Source: an uncultured Oscillospiraceae bacterium
GTDB taxonomy: Bacteria > Bacillota > Clostridia > Oscillospirales > Oscillospiraceae
Length of the DNA: 49,724 nucleotides
Assembly: GCA_947632155.1 (NCBI GenBank)
Contig: CANROF010000012.1
Coordinates: 1 to 49,724, forward strand
Direction of reading: 5' to 3'
This document shows, piece by piece, positions 8,540-16,507 of this stretch (position 1 is the first letter of the stretch; the number at the start of each line of letters is the position of its first letter). Under the pieces are notes generated by a model. That model did not search any database. It saw only the letters and a program-made list of their open reading frames with translations, and was not told where the DNA came from. The translations under genes and the position numbers were made by a program.

Positions 8540-9784
8540 ATGCGGCGGGTATTCGGACTTATCGGCGAAAAGCTGGGCCATAGCTGGTCGCCCAGGATCC
8601 ACGCGGCCCTGGGGTGCCGGGGCTATAAGCTCTACGAGCTGAGCCGCCAGGAGCTGGGAGACTTCCTCCGCCGCCCGGACCTGGGGGGCGTCAACGTCAC
8701 CATCCCCTACAAGCGGGAGGTCTTTGACCTTGTGGACCGCGTGGACCCCGGGGCCATGGAGATCGGCGCCATCAACACCGTCGTCAACCGGAAAGGCGAG
8801 CTCACCGGCTACAACACCGACATCGACGGCCTCAAATACGCCCTGCGGCGGGGCGGCATCGACCCCAGCGGCAAAAAGGTGGCCGTTTTGGGCTCCGGGG
8901 GCACCTCCCACACCGCCGTGGCGGCGGCCAGGTCCCTGGGCGCGCGGGAAATCGTGGTCATCTCCCGCTCCGGGGAGAATAATTACGACAATCTGGAGAA
9001 AAACGCCGACACGGAGATCCTCATCAACACCACCCCCGTGGGCATGTACCCCAACTGCCCCGCGGCGCCCGTGGACCTGCGGGCCTTCCCCGCCCTTCGG
9101 GGCGTGATGGACGTGGTCTACAACCCCATCCGCACGGGACTTCTGATGCAGGCCCGGGAGCTGGGCATCCCCCACGCCGGGGGGCTCTCCATGCTGGTGG
9201 CCCAGGCCAAGGCGGCGGAGGAGCGGTTCTTTCTCAAAAGCATCGACGATGCGAAGATCGAGGCCATAACCGCGTCCCTCGCCCGGGACGTCACCAACAT
9301 CGTCCTCATCGGCATGCCCGGCTCCGGGAAGACCACCGTGGGCAAGTTCATCGCCTCTCTCTCCGGCCGGGAGCTCATTGACATCGACAAGGCCATCGCC
9401 GCCCAGGAGGGCGCGCGCCCCGGGGACATCATCACCGCCCGGGGCGAGGCGGCGTTCCGGAGGATCGAGACGGACGTCCTGCGCCGTGTCTGCGCCTCCG
9501 GGGGAAAGATCGTCACCACCGGCGGTGGGTGCGTCACGCGGGAGGAAAATTACCCCATTCTCCGCCAGACCGGGCGGATCTACCGCATCGACCGGGCCCT
9601 TTCGGAGCTGTCCACCCGGGGCCGGCCCCTCTCCGCGGGGGGGATAGAGGGCCTTCGGGCGCTCTTTGAGGCCCGGGACCCGCTCTACGCCCGGTTCGCC
9701 GACGTGACGGTAAAAAACGACGGCACCTTAGAGGACGCCGCCGGGAGGATCTGGAGGGATTTTTGTGAAAATACTGGTGCTTAA
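8540..9784 (+). CDS. aroE-aroK: Fused shikimate dehydrogenase / shikimate kinase
   Basis: One 414-residue chain carries two successive pathway enzymes. Residues 1 to about 250 are shikimate dehydrogenase: the catalytic Lys58 lies in VTIPYKREV, the paired Asp94 in YNTDIDG, the NADP-binding turn in VLGSGGTS, and INTTPVGMYP follows. Residues ~255-414 are shikimate kinase: P-loop GMPGSGKTTVGK (near 258-269), DIDKAI, TGGGCVTREEN and the lid RGRPLS. Both halves look complete, though the dehydrogenase part is compact. The enzymes catalyse dehydroshikimate to shikimate and shikimate to its 3-phosphate. The last 20 bp overlap aroQ. Confidence 0.93.
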   Translation: MRRVFGLIGEKLGHSWSPRIHAALGCRGYKLYELSRQELGDFLRRPDLGGVNVTIPYKREVFDLVDRVDPGAMEIGAINTVVNRKGELTGYNTDIDGLKYALRRGGIDPSGKKVAVLGSGGTSHTAVAAARSLGAREIVVISRSGENNYDNLEKNADTEILINTTPVGMYPNCPAAPVDLRAFPALRGVMDVVYNPIRTGLLMQARELGIPHAGGLSMLVAQAKAAEERFFLKSIDDAKIEAITASLARDVTNIVLIGMPGSGKTTVGKFIASLSGRELIDIDKAIAAQEGARPGDIITARGEAAFRRIETDVLRRVCASGGKIVTTGGGCVTREENYPILRQTGRIYRIDRALSELSTRGRPLSAGGIEGLRALFEARDPLYARFADVTVKNDGTLEDAAGRIWRDFCENTGA

Positions 9785-10193
9785 CGGCCCCAACCTCAAT
9801 ATGCTGGGCATCCGGGAGCCGGACATCTACGGCAAGTCCACCTACGCCGACCTTCTCAAAATGATAGCCGCCGAGGCCCAACGCCTGGGCGTGGAGGTGG
9901 AATTTTACCAGTCCAACCACGAGGGGGCGCTGGTGGACGCCATCCAGGGGGCCTTTGGGCGCGTGGACGGCATCGTCATAAACCCCGGGGCCTACACCCA
10001 CACCAGCGTGGCGCTTTTGGACGCGGTGAAGGCCGTGGGCATCCCCACGGTGGAGGTCCACATCTCCGACCCCGACACCCGGGAGGAATTCCGAAAAACA
10101 AGCTACATCCGCGCCGCCTGCGCCGCCACCATAAAAGGCCGCGGCTTCGAGGGCTACTTAGACGCCCTCCGGTTCCTGGCAGGGAAAAAATGA
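9765..10193 (+). CDS. aroQ: Type II 3-dehydroquinate dehydratase
   Basis: Dehydrates 3-dehydroquinate to 3-dehydroshikimate. The 142-residue protein is a typical small type II enzyme: NGPNLNMLGIREP with the catalytic lid Arg region, QSNHEG, NPGAYTHTS and EVHISDP are all present. Translation starts at GTG 9765 inside the end of aroE/K, out of frame, with an SD-like GGAGGG just upstream. It is the last gene of the aro operon and is followed 8 bp later by a strong terminator. Confidence 0.95.
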   Translation: MKILVLNGPNLNMLGIREPDIYGKSTYADLLKMIAAEAQRLGVEVEFYQSNHEGALVDAIQGAFGRVDGIVINPGAYTHTSVALLDAVKAVGIPTVEVHISDPDTREEFRKTSYIRAACAATIKGRGFEGYLDALRFLAGKK

Positions 10194-10201
10194 GCAAAGC
10201 A

Positions 10202-10237
10202 AATCTCCCGCCGCGTCATCAGACGCGGCGGGAGATT
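10202..10237 (+). terminator. aro operon terminator
   Basis: A perfect 16-bp stem AATCTCCCGCCGCGTC / GACGCGGCGGGAGATT with a 4-nt loop, followed by TTG. It begins 8 bp after the aroQ stop codon. Confidence 0.9.
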
Positions 10238-10257
10238 TTGTATTTCGGATTTATACT

Positions 10258-10364
10258 GATTTCCTTTAAAAAGTAGACATTTGAAAAGTGTCTACTTTTT
10301 ATAGCGCGAAGCGCGTAGGAAATCATATGAGACGTCTTTTTGGCGGCTTTGCCGCCAAAAAGAG
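10258..10364. repeat. Hairpin cluster between convergent genes
   Basis: Between aroQ and the next (- strand) gene is a block of nested inverted repeats. TGATTTCCT pairs with AGGAAATCA (10258-10266 / 10317-10325) and encloses AAAAAGTAGACA / TGTCTACTTTTT (10268-10279 / 10289-10300) and a GCGC/GCGC hairpin. A TTTTTGGCGGC / GCCGCCAAAAA hairpin follows (10337-10361). No reading frame is credible. It looks like a structured intergenic repeat, but only one copy is in this window. Confidence 0.55.
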
Positions 10365-10382
10365 CGACGCGTTAAGCGGCGC

Positions 10383-10416
10383 TTCTCCAATAAAAAGTCT
10401 TCTTTTTATTGGAGAA
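10383..10416 (-). terminator. Terminator of the lgt operon
   Basis: A perfect 15-bp stem TTCTCCAATAAAAAG / CTTTTTATTGGAGAA with a TCTT loop, lying 6 bp beyond the stop of the - strand gene ending at 10422. The stem contains its own A/T tract. Confidence 0.7.
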
Positions 10417-10421
10417 TAGTA

Positions 10422-10952
10422 TTACTTCTCCTCCGGGGCGTTCACCGTGTCCACGGTTTCCTCGTAGATGCGCTTGGCCTCCTGGGCGGCCTCCTCGGCC
10501 ATGCCGGCGGCCGCCTCGGCCTCGGCCTCCACGGTCTTTTCCACCTCATCCGTGATGTGGTCAGGCTCCGCGGGAGTCTCCTCCACCTCAACCTCCACCT
10601 CGGGCTCGGCCTCCAGGGCATCCAGCTCCGCCTGCTTGGCGGCTATCCGCTCCAGGCTCTCCTCAATGGCGGCGACGGGCTCGGCGAAGTCGGGGTCGGT
10701 CTGGCCGGCGTACTTCTCGTAGTAGAGCTTGCCCAGCTCCAGATACTTCTTCTTGGTGTTCTCCCGCTCGCCGGCGATCTCGGCGTTGAGCTTCGTCTTT
10801 TTCGCCAGCACCTGGGCCTTGCCGGCCACGTTCTTGGCGGCGTCGGTGGACTTCTCCGCCACGTCCTTGGCAAAGGCGGTGGTCTTCTCCACCACGGTCC
10901 CGGCAGTCTCGGTGATCTTCTGCTTCAGGCTCTCAAAGTCGATGTTTGCCAT
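10422..10952 (-). CDS. Small acidic helical protein, function unknown
   Basis: 176 residues, starting MANIDFESLKQKI. The N-terminal half is a Lys/Ala-rich amphipathic stretch with repeats like AKDVAEKSTDAAKNVAGKA, resembling YtxH/apolipoprotein-like helices. The C-terminal half is strongly acidic (Glu/Val/Ala-rich, EVEVEVEETPAEP), predicted as coiled coil and disordered. There is no signal peptide or membrane segment. The ATG at 10952 has GGAGG 10 nt upstream. The reading frame stays open upstream to an ATG at 11081, one base past the lgt stop, so a 219-residue form is possible. The AT-rich stretch 10960-11005 in between looks more like a leader than coding sequence. I do not recognise the family. 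Confidence 0.7.
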   Translation of the reverse strand: MANIDFESLKQKITETAGTVVEKTTAFAKDVAEKSTDAAKNVAGKAQVLAKKTKLNAEIAGERENTKKKYLELGKLYYEKYAGQTDPDFAEPVAAIEESLERIAAKQAELDALEAEPEVEVEVEETPAEPDHITDEVEKTVEAEAEAAAGMAEEAAQEAKRIYEETVDTVNAPEEK

Positions 10953-11082
10953 GATGTTTACCTCCGTTTTATTAGAATTTTTAGTATTAAACGCAAGTGT
11001 TTTTGAAAACTCCCAGGTCCTGCGGCGCTCCAAAAGCCGCCTCAAGGGCTCCAGGGCCTCGTCCAGCTCCCGCTCGTCCATC

Positions 11083-12012
11083 TCAGCTCTCCCCCTCCGG
11101 CTTATCCCCGCCGCCGGCCTCAGTCTCCGGCGCGCCGGGGGCATCCGTTTCCGGCGCGGCCCCGCCGGCCGATTGGCGGTTCACAAACATATTCGCCGGG
11201 TCCGGCCGCCGGACAAACCTATTATACACCAAAATCGCCGTGGACGCAATAAGCAGGATGAAAGAAACGAGCTGCGACACCCGTATCCCGGTGTTGAAGA
11301 GATAGAGGCTGTCGGTCCGCAGGCCCTCGATGAGCATCCGCCCGCAGCCGTACCAGGCGAAGTACACGAGCAGCATCTGGCCGTCGTAGCGCCGGTGCTT
11401 TTTTGACCAGAAGTGCATGAAGAGAAAGCCCACGAAATTCCACAGCGATTCGTAGAGGAAGGTGGGGTGGACGTAGTAGGTGACGCCGTTCTCCGTCAGG
11501 CCCATGCGGCAGAAGATGTCTGTCTCGTAGCCGAAGGCCTCCCGGTTCATGAAATTGCCCCAGCGGCCGATGAACTGGCCGATGATGAAGCCGAAGCACG
11601 CCATGTCCAGGAACGCCAGGATGGAGAGCTTCTTCCTCCGGCAGTAGATCACCGTGGCCAGCACCGCGCCGGCGATGACGCCGTACATCCCGATGCCGCC
11701 CTGCCAGATATAGAGGACGGAGATGGGGTCGTCCCTGAAAAGGTCCCAGTGGAACACGCAAAAATAGATTCGCGCGCAGATGAGGGCCAGGGGGACGCCC
11801 AGGATAATGACGTCGTAGACGTTGTCCGGCTTCATGCCGAACTCATGGGCGCGTTTGGCGCAGTAGAGCACCGCCAGGAAAAAGCCCGTGGCGATGATGA
11901 CGCCGTACCAGTGGACGGTGAGGGGCCCTACCTTAAAGCTGGCGGGCGGGTTTATCGTAAGATCCCCCAGCATGGGGAAAGAGATGGAGGCGTTCTCCAT
12001 ATGGGTGCTCAT
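11083..12012 (-). CDS. lgt: Prolipoprotein diacylglyceryl transferase
   Basis: Transfers diacylglycerol from phosphatidylglycerol to the lipobox cysteine of prolipoproteins in the cytoplasmic membrane. The 309-residue protein has the opening VHWYGVIIATGFF, seven or so hydrophobic segments, and the Lgt signature GRWGNFMNREAFG with the essential Arg/Asn/Glu residues, then HPTFLYES. The last ~35 residues are a Gly/Ala/Glu/Pro-rich tail unlike the core family. Its start lies 4 bp from the end of the M16 peptidase gene, so it is read from the same operon. Confidence 0.93.
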   Translation of the reverse strand: MSTHMENASISFPMLGDLTINPPASFKVGPLTVHWYGVIIATGFFLAVLYCAKRAHEFGMKPDNVYDVIILGVPLALICARIYFCVFHWDLFRDDPISVLYIWQGGIGMYGVIAGAVLATVIYCRRKKLSILAFLDMACFGFIIGQFIGRWGNFMNREAFGYETDIFCRMGLTENGVTYYVHPTFLYESLWNFVGFLFMHFWSKKHRRYDGQMLLVYFAWYGCGRMLIEGLRTDSLYLFNTGIRVSQLVSFILLIASTAILVYNRFVRRPDPANMFVNRQSAGGAAPETDAPGAPETEAGGGDKPEGES

Positions 12013-12016
12013 TTTT

Positions 12017-13297
12017 TTACCTGCCTTTCCTGTTGATGACCGAGACGGCCGTCCGCTCCGGCGTGAGATACTCCGCCAGAAAGGCCCGGGCGTCCTCCGC
12101 GGTCACGGTGTCCAGCACCGAGAGTGTGTCGAAATAGTCAAACCCGGCGAAGGCCCCCTCCGCCGCCCCGGCGCAGACGCTCTCAAAGGAGTTGAGGGCC
12201 CGGAGGCACGCGCCGTACATGGTCTTTTTGCGCCGGGCGAAATACGCCGGGTCGATTCCCCGGGAGGCCGCCGCGGCCGCCTCCTCCAGGACCCGGAGGA
12301 CCACTAAGGACGGGTCCCGCGTCTCCCCGCCGAAGGTAAGGTGGGAGTACCCGGCGGCGTTCTCAAAATCGTACCCGAAAGTCTCGTTGATAAGCCCCTC
12401 GTCATAGAGCCTGCGGTAGAGCGGCGACGCCGCGCCCATGAGCGACCCCAGCGCCAGCTCCGCCGTCAGCTCGAAGCGGACGCTCTCCCGGCCGCGAAGG
12501 TCCCGGGCCGTCTTGGCCCCGGCCAGGAACATGGGCGCGCCTATGTCCCAGGCGCTCTCAATTCTGTATTTGGCCGGCCTGTCCTGCTCCCGCTCCGGCT
12601 TTTCCCGGCGGGGAAGCACCGGGGGGACGGCCGGCGTGAGCCCCCGGGCCATTTCGAATACCCGCTCCGGCTCCACGTCCCCCACCGCCGCCAGCGTCAT
12701 GTTGGCCGGCGTGTAAAAGGCCCTGTGAAAGTCCCGGAGCGTCCCGGCCGTGATGCCGGAAATGCTCTCCTCCGTCCCGGCCACGTCCTCCCGGATGGGG
12801 GAGCGCTCATAGAGCGCGCGCAGCAGGGCGTAATACATGGCGTCCTCCGGGTCGTCGGCGGTCATGCGAATCTCACTGGCGATGATCTCCCTCTCCCGGT
12901 CCACGTCCTCCTCCGTAAAGCACGGCGTGGTGACGAGCCTCAGTAAAAGCTCCAAATTTTCATAGAACATATCCCCGCACTCGAAGAAAAACGCCGTGGA
13001 GTCGGGGCTTGTGAAGGCGTTGGCGTTGGCGCCCCGGCGGGACATCACCGCCATGGCGTCGCCAAGGTCCGGAAGCTCGAACATCCGGTGCTCCGCGAAG
13101 TGCGCCGTCCCCGCGGGGAACTCCCGGCGGACGCCGTCCAGGACGGCGCTCCTGTCCGCGCCGCCGCATTTCACCGCCAAAAACGCCATGCTCCGGCGAA
13201 ATCCGGGCTTGGGCGCCACGGTCAGGGATATGCCGTTTTCAAGCTCCCCGGAAAGGATACTCTCCCCGATCCGGGGATATTCATGTTTCCTCAGCAT
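12017..13297 (-). CDS. M16 family zinc peptidase (YmfH-like, catalytic subunit)
   Basis: 426 residues. The inverted zinc motif HxxEH is present as HFAEH near residue 62, and the third ligand glutamate lies in EREIIASEIRM about 75 residues later. The fold is the double-domain M16 (insulinase) type. It pairs with the next gene upstream, an M16 homologue without the motif, just as B. subtilis YmfH pairs with YmfF. The pair probably makes one heterodimeric peptidase; its substrate is unknown. Its start codon overlaps the end of the partner gene by 17 bp. The neighbourhood with lgt suggests envelope-related processing, but that is inference. Confidence 0.88.
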   Translation of the reverse strand: MLRKHEYPRIGESILSGELENGISLTVAPKPGFRRSMAFLAVKCGGADRSAVLDGVRREFPAGTAHFAEHRMFELPDLGDAMAVMSRRGANANAFTSPDSTAFFFECGDMFYENLELLLRLVTTPCFTEEDVDREREIIASEIRMTADDPEDAMYYALLRALYERSPIREDVAGTEESISGITAGTLRDFHRAFYTPANMTLAAVGDVEPERVFEMARGLTPAVPPVLPRREKPEREQDRPAKYRIESAWDIGAPMFLAGAKTARDLRGRESVRFELTAELALGSLMGAASPLYRRLYDEGLINETFGYDFENAAGYSHLTFGGETRDPSLVVLRVLEEAAAAASRGIDPAYFARRKKTMYGACLRALNSFESVCAGAAEGAFAGFDYFDTLSVLDTVTAEDARAFLAEYLTPERTAVSVINRKGR

Positions 13298-14588
13298 CGT
13301 CGCCCTCCGCCGTCAGAAAATAGATGTGGCTGAGCTCCGCCGAATTGGCCGCCCGGGCCGCCTCCTCCGCCGTGACGTCGGCGCACAGCGCCGCGGCGTC
13401 CCCGGGGCTCAGGCGCTGGCCCAGGATGGCTCGCCCCAGGTACAGCTCCTCCAATCCCGGCTGCTCGTCCATGGCCGAGAAATAGGAGCTCACCACGGCG
13501 CGCCTGGCGGCGTCCAGCTCCCAGGGCTCGATCTCCCCCCGCCGGATGGCGTCCAGCTCGGAAAGCACCATGTCGTGGACCTGGGCGAAGCTCCCGAAGT
13601 CAATGCCGGCGGAGACAAACATCGCCCCCTTGTACCTGTCCACGGCGGAGCTTATGTAATAGCACAGCCCCATTTTTTCCCGGATGTTCATGTAGAGCCT
13701 GGAGGCGGCGCACCCGCCGAAAAGGGCGTTGAACACCGCCAGCGCCGGGTAGTCGGGGCCGTCCTCCGGCCTTCTGAGCCGGAATCCCATGCACAGCCTC
13801 CCCTGGGTGACGTCCATAGTCTCCCGGACCGTCCTCACCGGCCCCACGGGGCCGTCCACACCGAAGCGCGTCGCCGGATACGCAAGCGCCCCGGTCCGGG
13901 GCATCGCCGACAGGGCCTCCCGCACCGTCCGCTCCACCCGCTCCGGCTCCTCGGCGCCGCAGTAGAACACCTCCATGGGCGCGGACGCCACCAGCTCCTT
14001 ATAATAGCGCGTCAGGATCTGCACCGTCACCCGGGAGGCGTCCGCCGCGGTGCCCAGCTTGCCGGTGCCGTAGCTCTCGCCCCGGAACATGATCTCGTTG
14101 AGCCTCCGGCTGGCGTAGGCGCGGCGGTCGTTTATCTCGGCGTTTATGTCGTCGATCAAATTCCGGCGCTCCGAATCCACAAGGTCCGCCCTCAGCCGCC
14201 CGCCGCGGGTGGCCGGGGACAGCAGCAGCTCCCCCATGAGCCCCGCCACAGCGGGGAGTATGTCGGGCCTCCCCGGCAGAAAGTCCCTGTCCGGGAAGTC
14301 CGCGCAGAAGCCCAGCGCCGTGACCTCGCCCTTTTTGCGTATCACCGGGTCGATTCTCGCCCCGTAGAGCTCGTCCAGCTCCGCCGCGATGGCCTCCGTG
14401 TCCGGGAGCCGCGCCGTGCCGCGCCGGAGGACATATGGCAGCGCCGCCGCCAGAGGCGCGTTCTTTTTCGTGTGGGGCGTCAGCAGAGTCATGGACAGAT
14501 ACCCCGTCTTGAATCTCTCCGCGTGTACGCATGTGAGCCTCACGCCCCGCATGAGCTCAACCTCCGCCACTCTGTCCAGCTCCGTCAC
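13281..14588 (-). CDS. M16 family peptidase homologue lacking the zinc site (YmfF-like)
   Basis: 435 residues with the M16 domain layout, but the place where HxxEH should be reads TPHTKKNAPLAAALPYVL, so the zinc ligands are missing. The C-terminal half carries the conserved GFRLRRPEDGPDYPALAVFNALFGG segment. In M16 pairs the non-catalytic chain helps close the substrate chamber and bind the peptide (family knowledge). It is the first gene of the operon YmfF-like, YmfH-like, lgt, small helical protein, and is preceded by a near-consensus promoter. Confidence 0.85.
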   Translation of the reverse strand: MTELDRVAEVELMRGVRLTCVHAERFKTGYLSMTLLTPHTKKNAPLAAALPYVLRRGTARLPDTEAIAAELDELYGARIDPVIRKKGEVTALGFCADFPDRDFLPGRPDILPAVAGLMGELLLSPATRGGRLRADLVDSERRNLIDDINAEINDRRAYASRRLNEIMFRGESYGTGKLGTAADASRVTVQILTRYYKELVASAPMEVFYCGAEEPERVERTVREALSAMPRTGALAYPATRFGVDGPVGPVRTVRETMDVTQGRLCMGFRLRRPEDGPDYPALAVFNALFGGCAASRLYMNIREKMGLCYYISSAVDRYKGAMFVSAGIDFGSFAQVHDMVLSELDAIRRGEIEPWELDAARRAVVSSYFSAMDEQPGLEELYLGRAILGQRLSPGDAAALCADVTAEEAARAANSAELSHIYFLTAEGDDAEET

Positions 14589-14646
14589 CCCCCCTGGTGC
14601 TAATTTCCAGTTATGGATATTGGCTCAAATCGCTTGTTTATCGTCT

Positions 14647-14675
14647 ATTATACCACTTACTGCCTGACATTACAA
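14647..14675 (-). promoter_or_regulatory. Promoter of the M16-lgt operon
   Basis: Read on the - strand: -35 TTGTAA (14670-14675), 17-bp spacer, -10 TATAAT (14647-14652). Transcription would start near 14640, about 50 nt before the first M16 gene. Confidence 0.8.
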
Positions 14676-14725
14676 CGGCAATTTTGCCGGAAAACGCCGC
14701 CTCCGGCGCAGATCCATACAAAACC

Positions 14726-14749
14726 GGCGCGGCCCCTCCGGGCCGCGCC
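14726..14749 (-). terminator. nrdG terminator
   Basis: A perfect 10-bp stem GGCGCGGCCC / GGGCCGCGCC with a 4-nt loop, followed on the - strand by GGTTTTGT. It begins 20 bp beyond the nrdG stop. Confidence 0.75.
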
Positions 14750-14769
14750 GCAAAAACGCTGTCTCCGTT

Positions 14770-15294
14770 TTAAATCCCGTCCCACAAAACGGGTTTCCCC
14801 TCCCGCAGCGTGGCGGGCAGGTCCAGGAGGCGCTGGTTGGACGAGCCCCGAAAGCGCAGGGAGATGTCCTTTTTCGCCAGGACGAATTTCCCGTCCACCA
14901 ATACGTCGATGAGGGCGAGAAGCCCGTCCGTGGCCTCGCACCGGGGGTGGGAACCGTCGGTCAGGAGCTCCTCTAAGGTGAAGCCGGAGTAGCACCAGAC
15001 AGTCTTTTCCGGATACGTCTCCCGGACGCGGCGGACAAAGGGCAAAAGGGCCCGCTGGTTCTCCGGCTCCATGGGCTCGCCCCCCAGGAGCGTGAGCCCG
15101 TTTATATAGGAGGGCGCCAGCATGGCCAAAAGCTCGTCCTCCGTCTCTTTGGTAAAGGGCTTTCCGTAGTGAAAATCCCAGGTCTGGGGCTGAAAGCACC
15201 CCTCGCACCGGTTGGTGCAGCCGGAGACGAACAGCGTCACCCGCACCCCCTGGCCGTTGGCAATATCGCAGTTTTTGATCTCACCAAAATACAT
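14770..15294 (-). CDS. nrdG: Anaerobic ribonucleotide reductase activating protein (radical SAM)
   Basis: Installs the glycyl radical on NrdD, using S-adenosylmethionine and a [4Fe-4S] cluster. The cluster motif CxxxCxxC is seen as CTNRCEGC, followed by FQPQTWDFHYG. The GGE SAM-contact motif lies in LTLLGGEPMEP. I chose the ATG at 15294 (MYFGEIKN) because GAGGGAAAGT directly precedes it; an ATG four codons earlier has no ribosome site. The protein is 174 residues, a normal size. It stands alone, 15.7 kb from nrdD at 30967-33165, whereas the two are often adjacent. Confidence 0.92.
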   Translation of the reverse strand: MYFGEIKNCDIANGQGVRVTLFVSGCTNRCEGCFQPQTWDFHYGKPFTKETEDELLAMLAPSYINGLTLLGGEPMEPENQRALLPFVRRVRETYPEKTVWCYSGFTLEELLTDGSHPRCEATDGLLALIDVLVDGKFVLAKKDISLRFRGSSNQRLLDLPATLREGKPVLWDGI

Positions 15295-15346
15295 ACTTTC
15301 CCTCACATTAAGAATCGAACGGAATCGGGTGATTTCTCATATACAC

Positions 15347-15375
15347 AGTCTATCACAAATCCGCAGAGCAATCAA
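15347..15375 (-). promoter_or_regulatory. nrdG promoter
   Basis: On the - strand: -35 TTGATT (15370-15375), 17-bp spacer, -10 TAGACT (15347-15352), about 45 nt upstream of the chosen nrdG start. Confidence 0.6.
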
Positions 15376-15443
15376 GTATAATACGAATATCCCTTCAAAA
15401 TGAGACACCGGGCGGCGGGGAAATTTTGTGTCAGGCAAGGAAA

Positions 15444-15472
15444 CCGCCGCCCCCTTTTTTGGGGACGGCGGC
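15444..15472. terminator. Hairpin between nrdG promoter and AP2 gene
   Basis: CCGCCGCCCC pairs with GGGG-A-CGGCGG around a T-rich loop. The + side is followed by TTTTTT and the - side by TTTCC. It lies 31 bp beyond the stop of the AP2 gene at 15503 and probably ends its transcript. Confidence 0.6.
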
Positions 15473-15502
15473 GTTTTTTCTTAACGACTTTTCGCGTGAT
15501 CA

Positions 15503-16507
15503 TCAGTAAGCGCTTCCGTTGGTCTGGACGGTAAATTTTCCGTCCGCGCGGGTCACCTGGTAATAAAACGGGTTGCTTTCCGCCCAGGACGGGTCGGCCT
15601 TCGCCTTTGCGCCGTAGGCCTCGAAGGCGGTGACGTAGCCCTTGTGGAGGGTTTCCTCCGCGTCGAGACGGGCCCGGACGGCCTTATCGAAGGAGGAATA
15701 GTGGCCAAGATCATAATACTTACCCTGAAACCGGATAGAGGCCCGGTATTTGCCGCTTTTCAGCCGGAAAAGTCCCCGGAAGCCGGACCTGTTCTTGTCT
15801 GTGTCCGCGCAGGACCGCTTTAAAACCTCCAAACAGGTGTCATCCTGATAGTGCATATGGTCGTGCATTTTCCTGCTCTGTTCCCGGTTCCAACAGCCGC
15901 AGCTCTGGGTCAGGCCACGTAAAAGGCTCCCCGTGTAAACATCCAGCTCGTTTCCACAGTCACATCGGCAGTGCCAGTAGCTGTTCTTGGAGCGATCTTC
16001 CTTATTCAGATGATATAGGGCCGTCAGGCGGCCAAACCGTTGTCCGGTCAGGTCATATTTGTTGTAAACCGTGTCATGCTTCTTACAGCCGCAGCTTCTT
16101 GTCTTGCCGCTTTTCAACTGCAAGGCCTGCGCGATCACTTCTTTTCCGCAGCTGCACCTGCACAGCCAGCAGACTTTGCCACCCTTATCGTTCTCCGCGC
16201 GGCTCAAAACAGTGAGTTCCCCGAACTGCCGTCCGGTCAGATCCTCGACCTGCCTCCTGGAGACATATTCCTTGGGAACACAGCCGCAGCTTGTCACATT
16301 GCCGCTTATGAGCTCCCGGCGGGTAGCAAGAATTTCTCCACCGCAGTCGCACCTGCAGTTCCAGCGGATGAGCCCCTCCCGGTTCCGGGACCCTGAGTCC
16401 CCGGTCACGGTCAAAAGGCCAAAACGGAGCCCGGTCAGGTCCGCCATTTTACGGTGGGATTCCTTATTCTCCATGGTCATCACCGCCGGACTTCCGGGCT
16501 TCTCCAT
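15503..16507 (-). CDS. Three Cys-rich modules plus AP2 DNA-binding domain
   Basis: 334 residues. Three copies of a ~55-residue module each read DLTG-x-RFG-x-LTV ... CRCDCG (or CRCSCG) ... SCGC; the four cysteines per module look like a small zinc-binding unit. They are followed at residues ~235-290 by an AP2-type domain (GFRGLFRLKSGKYRASIRF, then YYDLGHYSSFDKAVRA). AP2 domains in bacteria mostly occur in phage and homing-endonuclease proteins, where they bind DNA. No HNH or other nuclease motif is visible, so this may be a DNA-binding remnant or regulator. The start (ATG 16507) has TTGGAG upstream and lies inside the end of the paralogous gene (44-bp overlap). Confidence 0.75.
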   Translation of the reverse strand: MEKPGSPAVMTMENKESHRKMADLTGLRFGLLTVTGDSGSRNREGLIRWNCRCDCGGEILATRRELISGNVTSCGCVPKEYVSRRQVEDLTGRQFGELTVLSRAENDKGGKVCWLCRCSCGKEVIAQALQLKSGKTRSCGCKKHDTVYNKYDLTGQRFGRLTALYHLNKEDRSKNSYWHCRCDCGNELDVYTGSLLRGLTQSCGCWNREQSRKMHDHMHYQDDTCLEVLKRSCADTDKNRSGFRGLFRLKSGKYRASIRFQGKYYDLGHYSSFDKAVRARLDAEETLHKGYVTAFEAYGAKAKADPSWAESNPFYYQVTRADGKFTVQTNGSAY

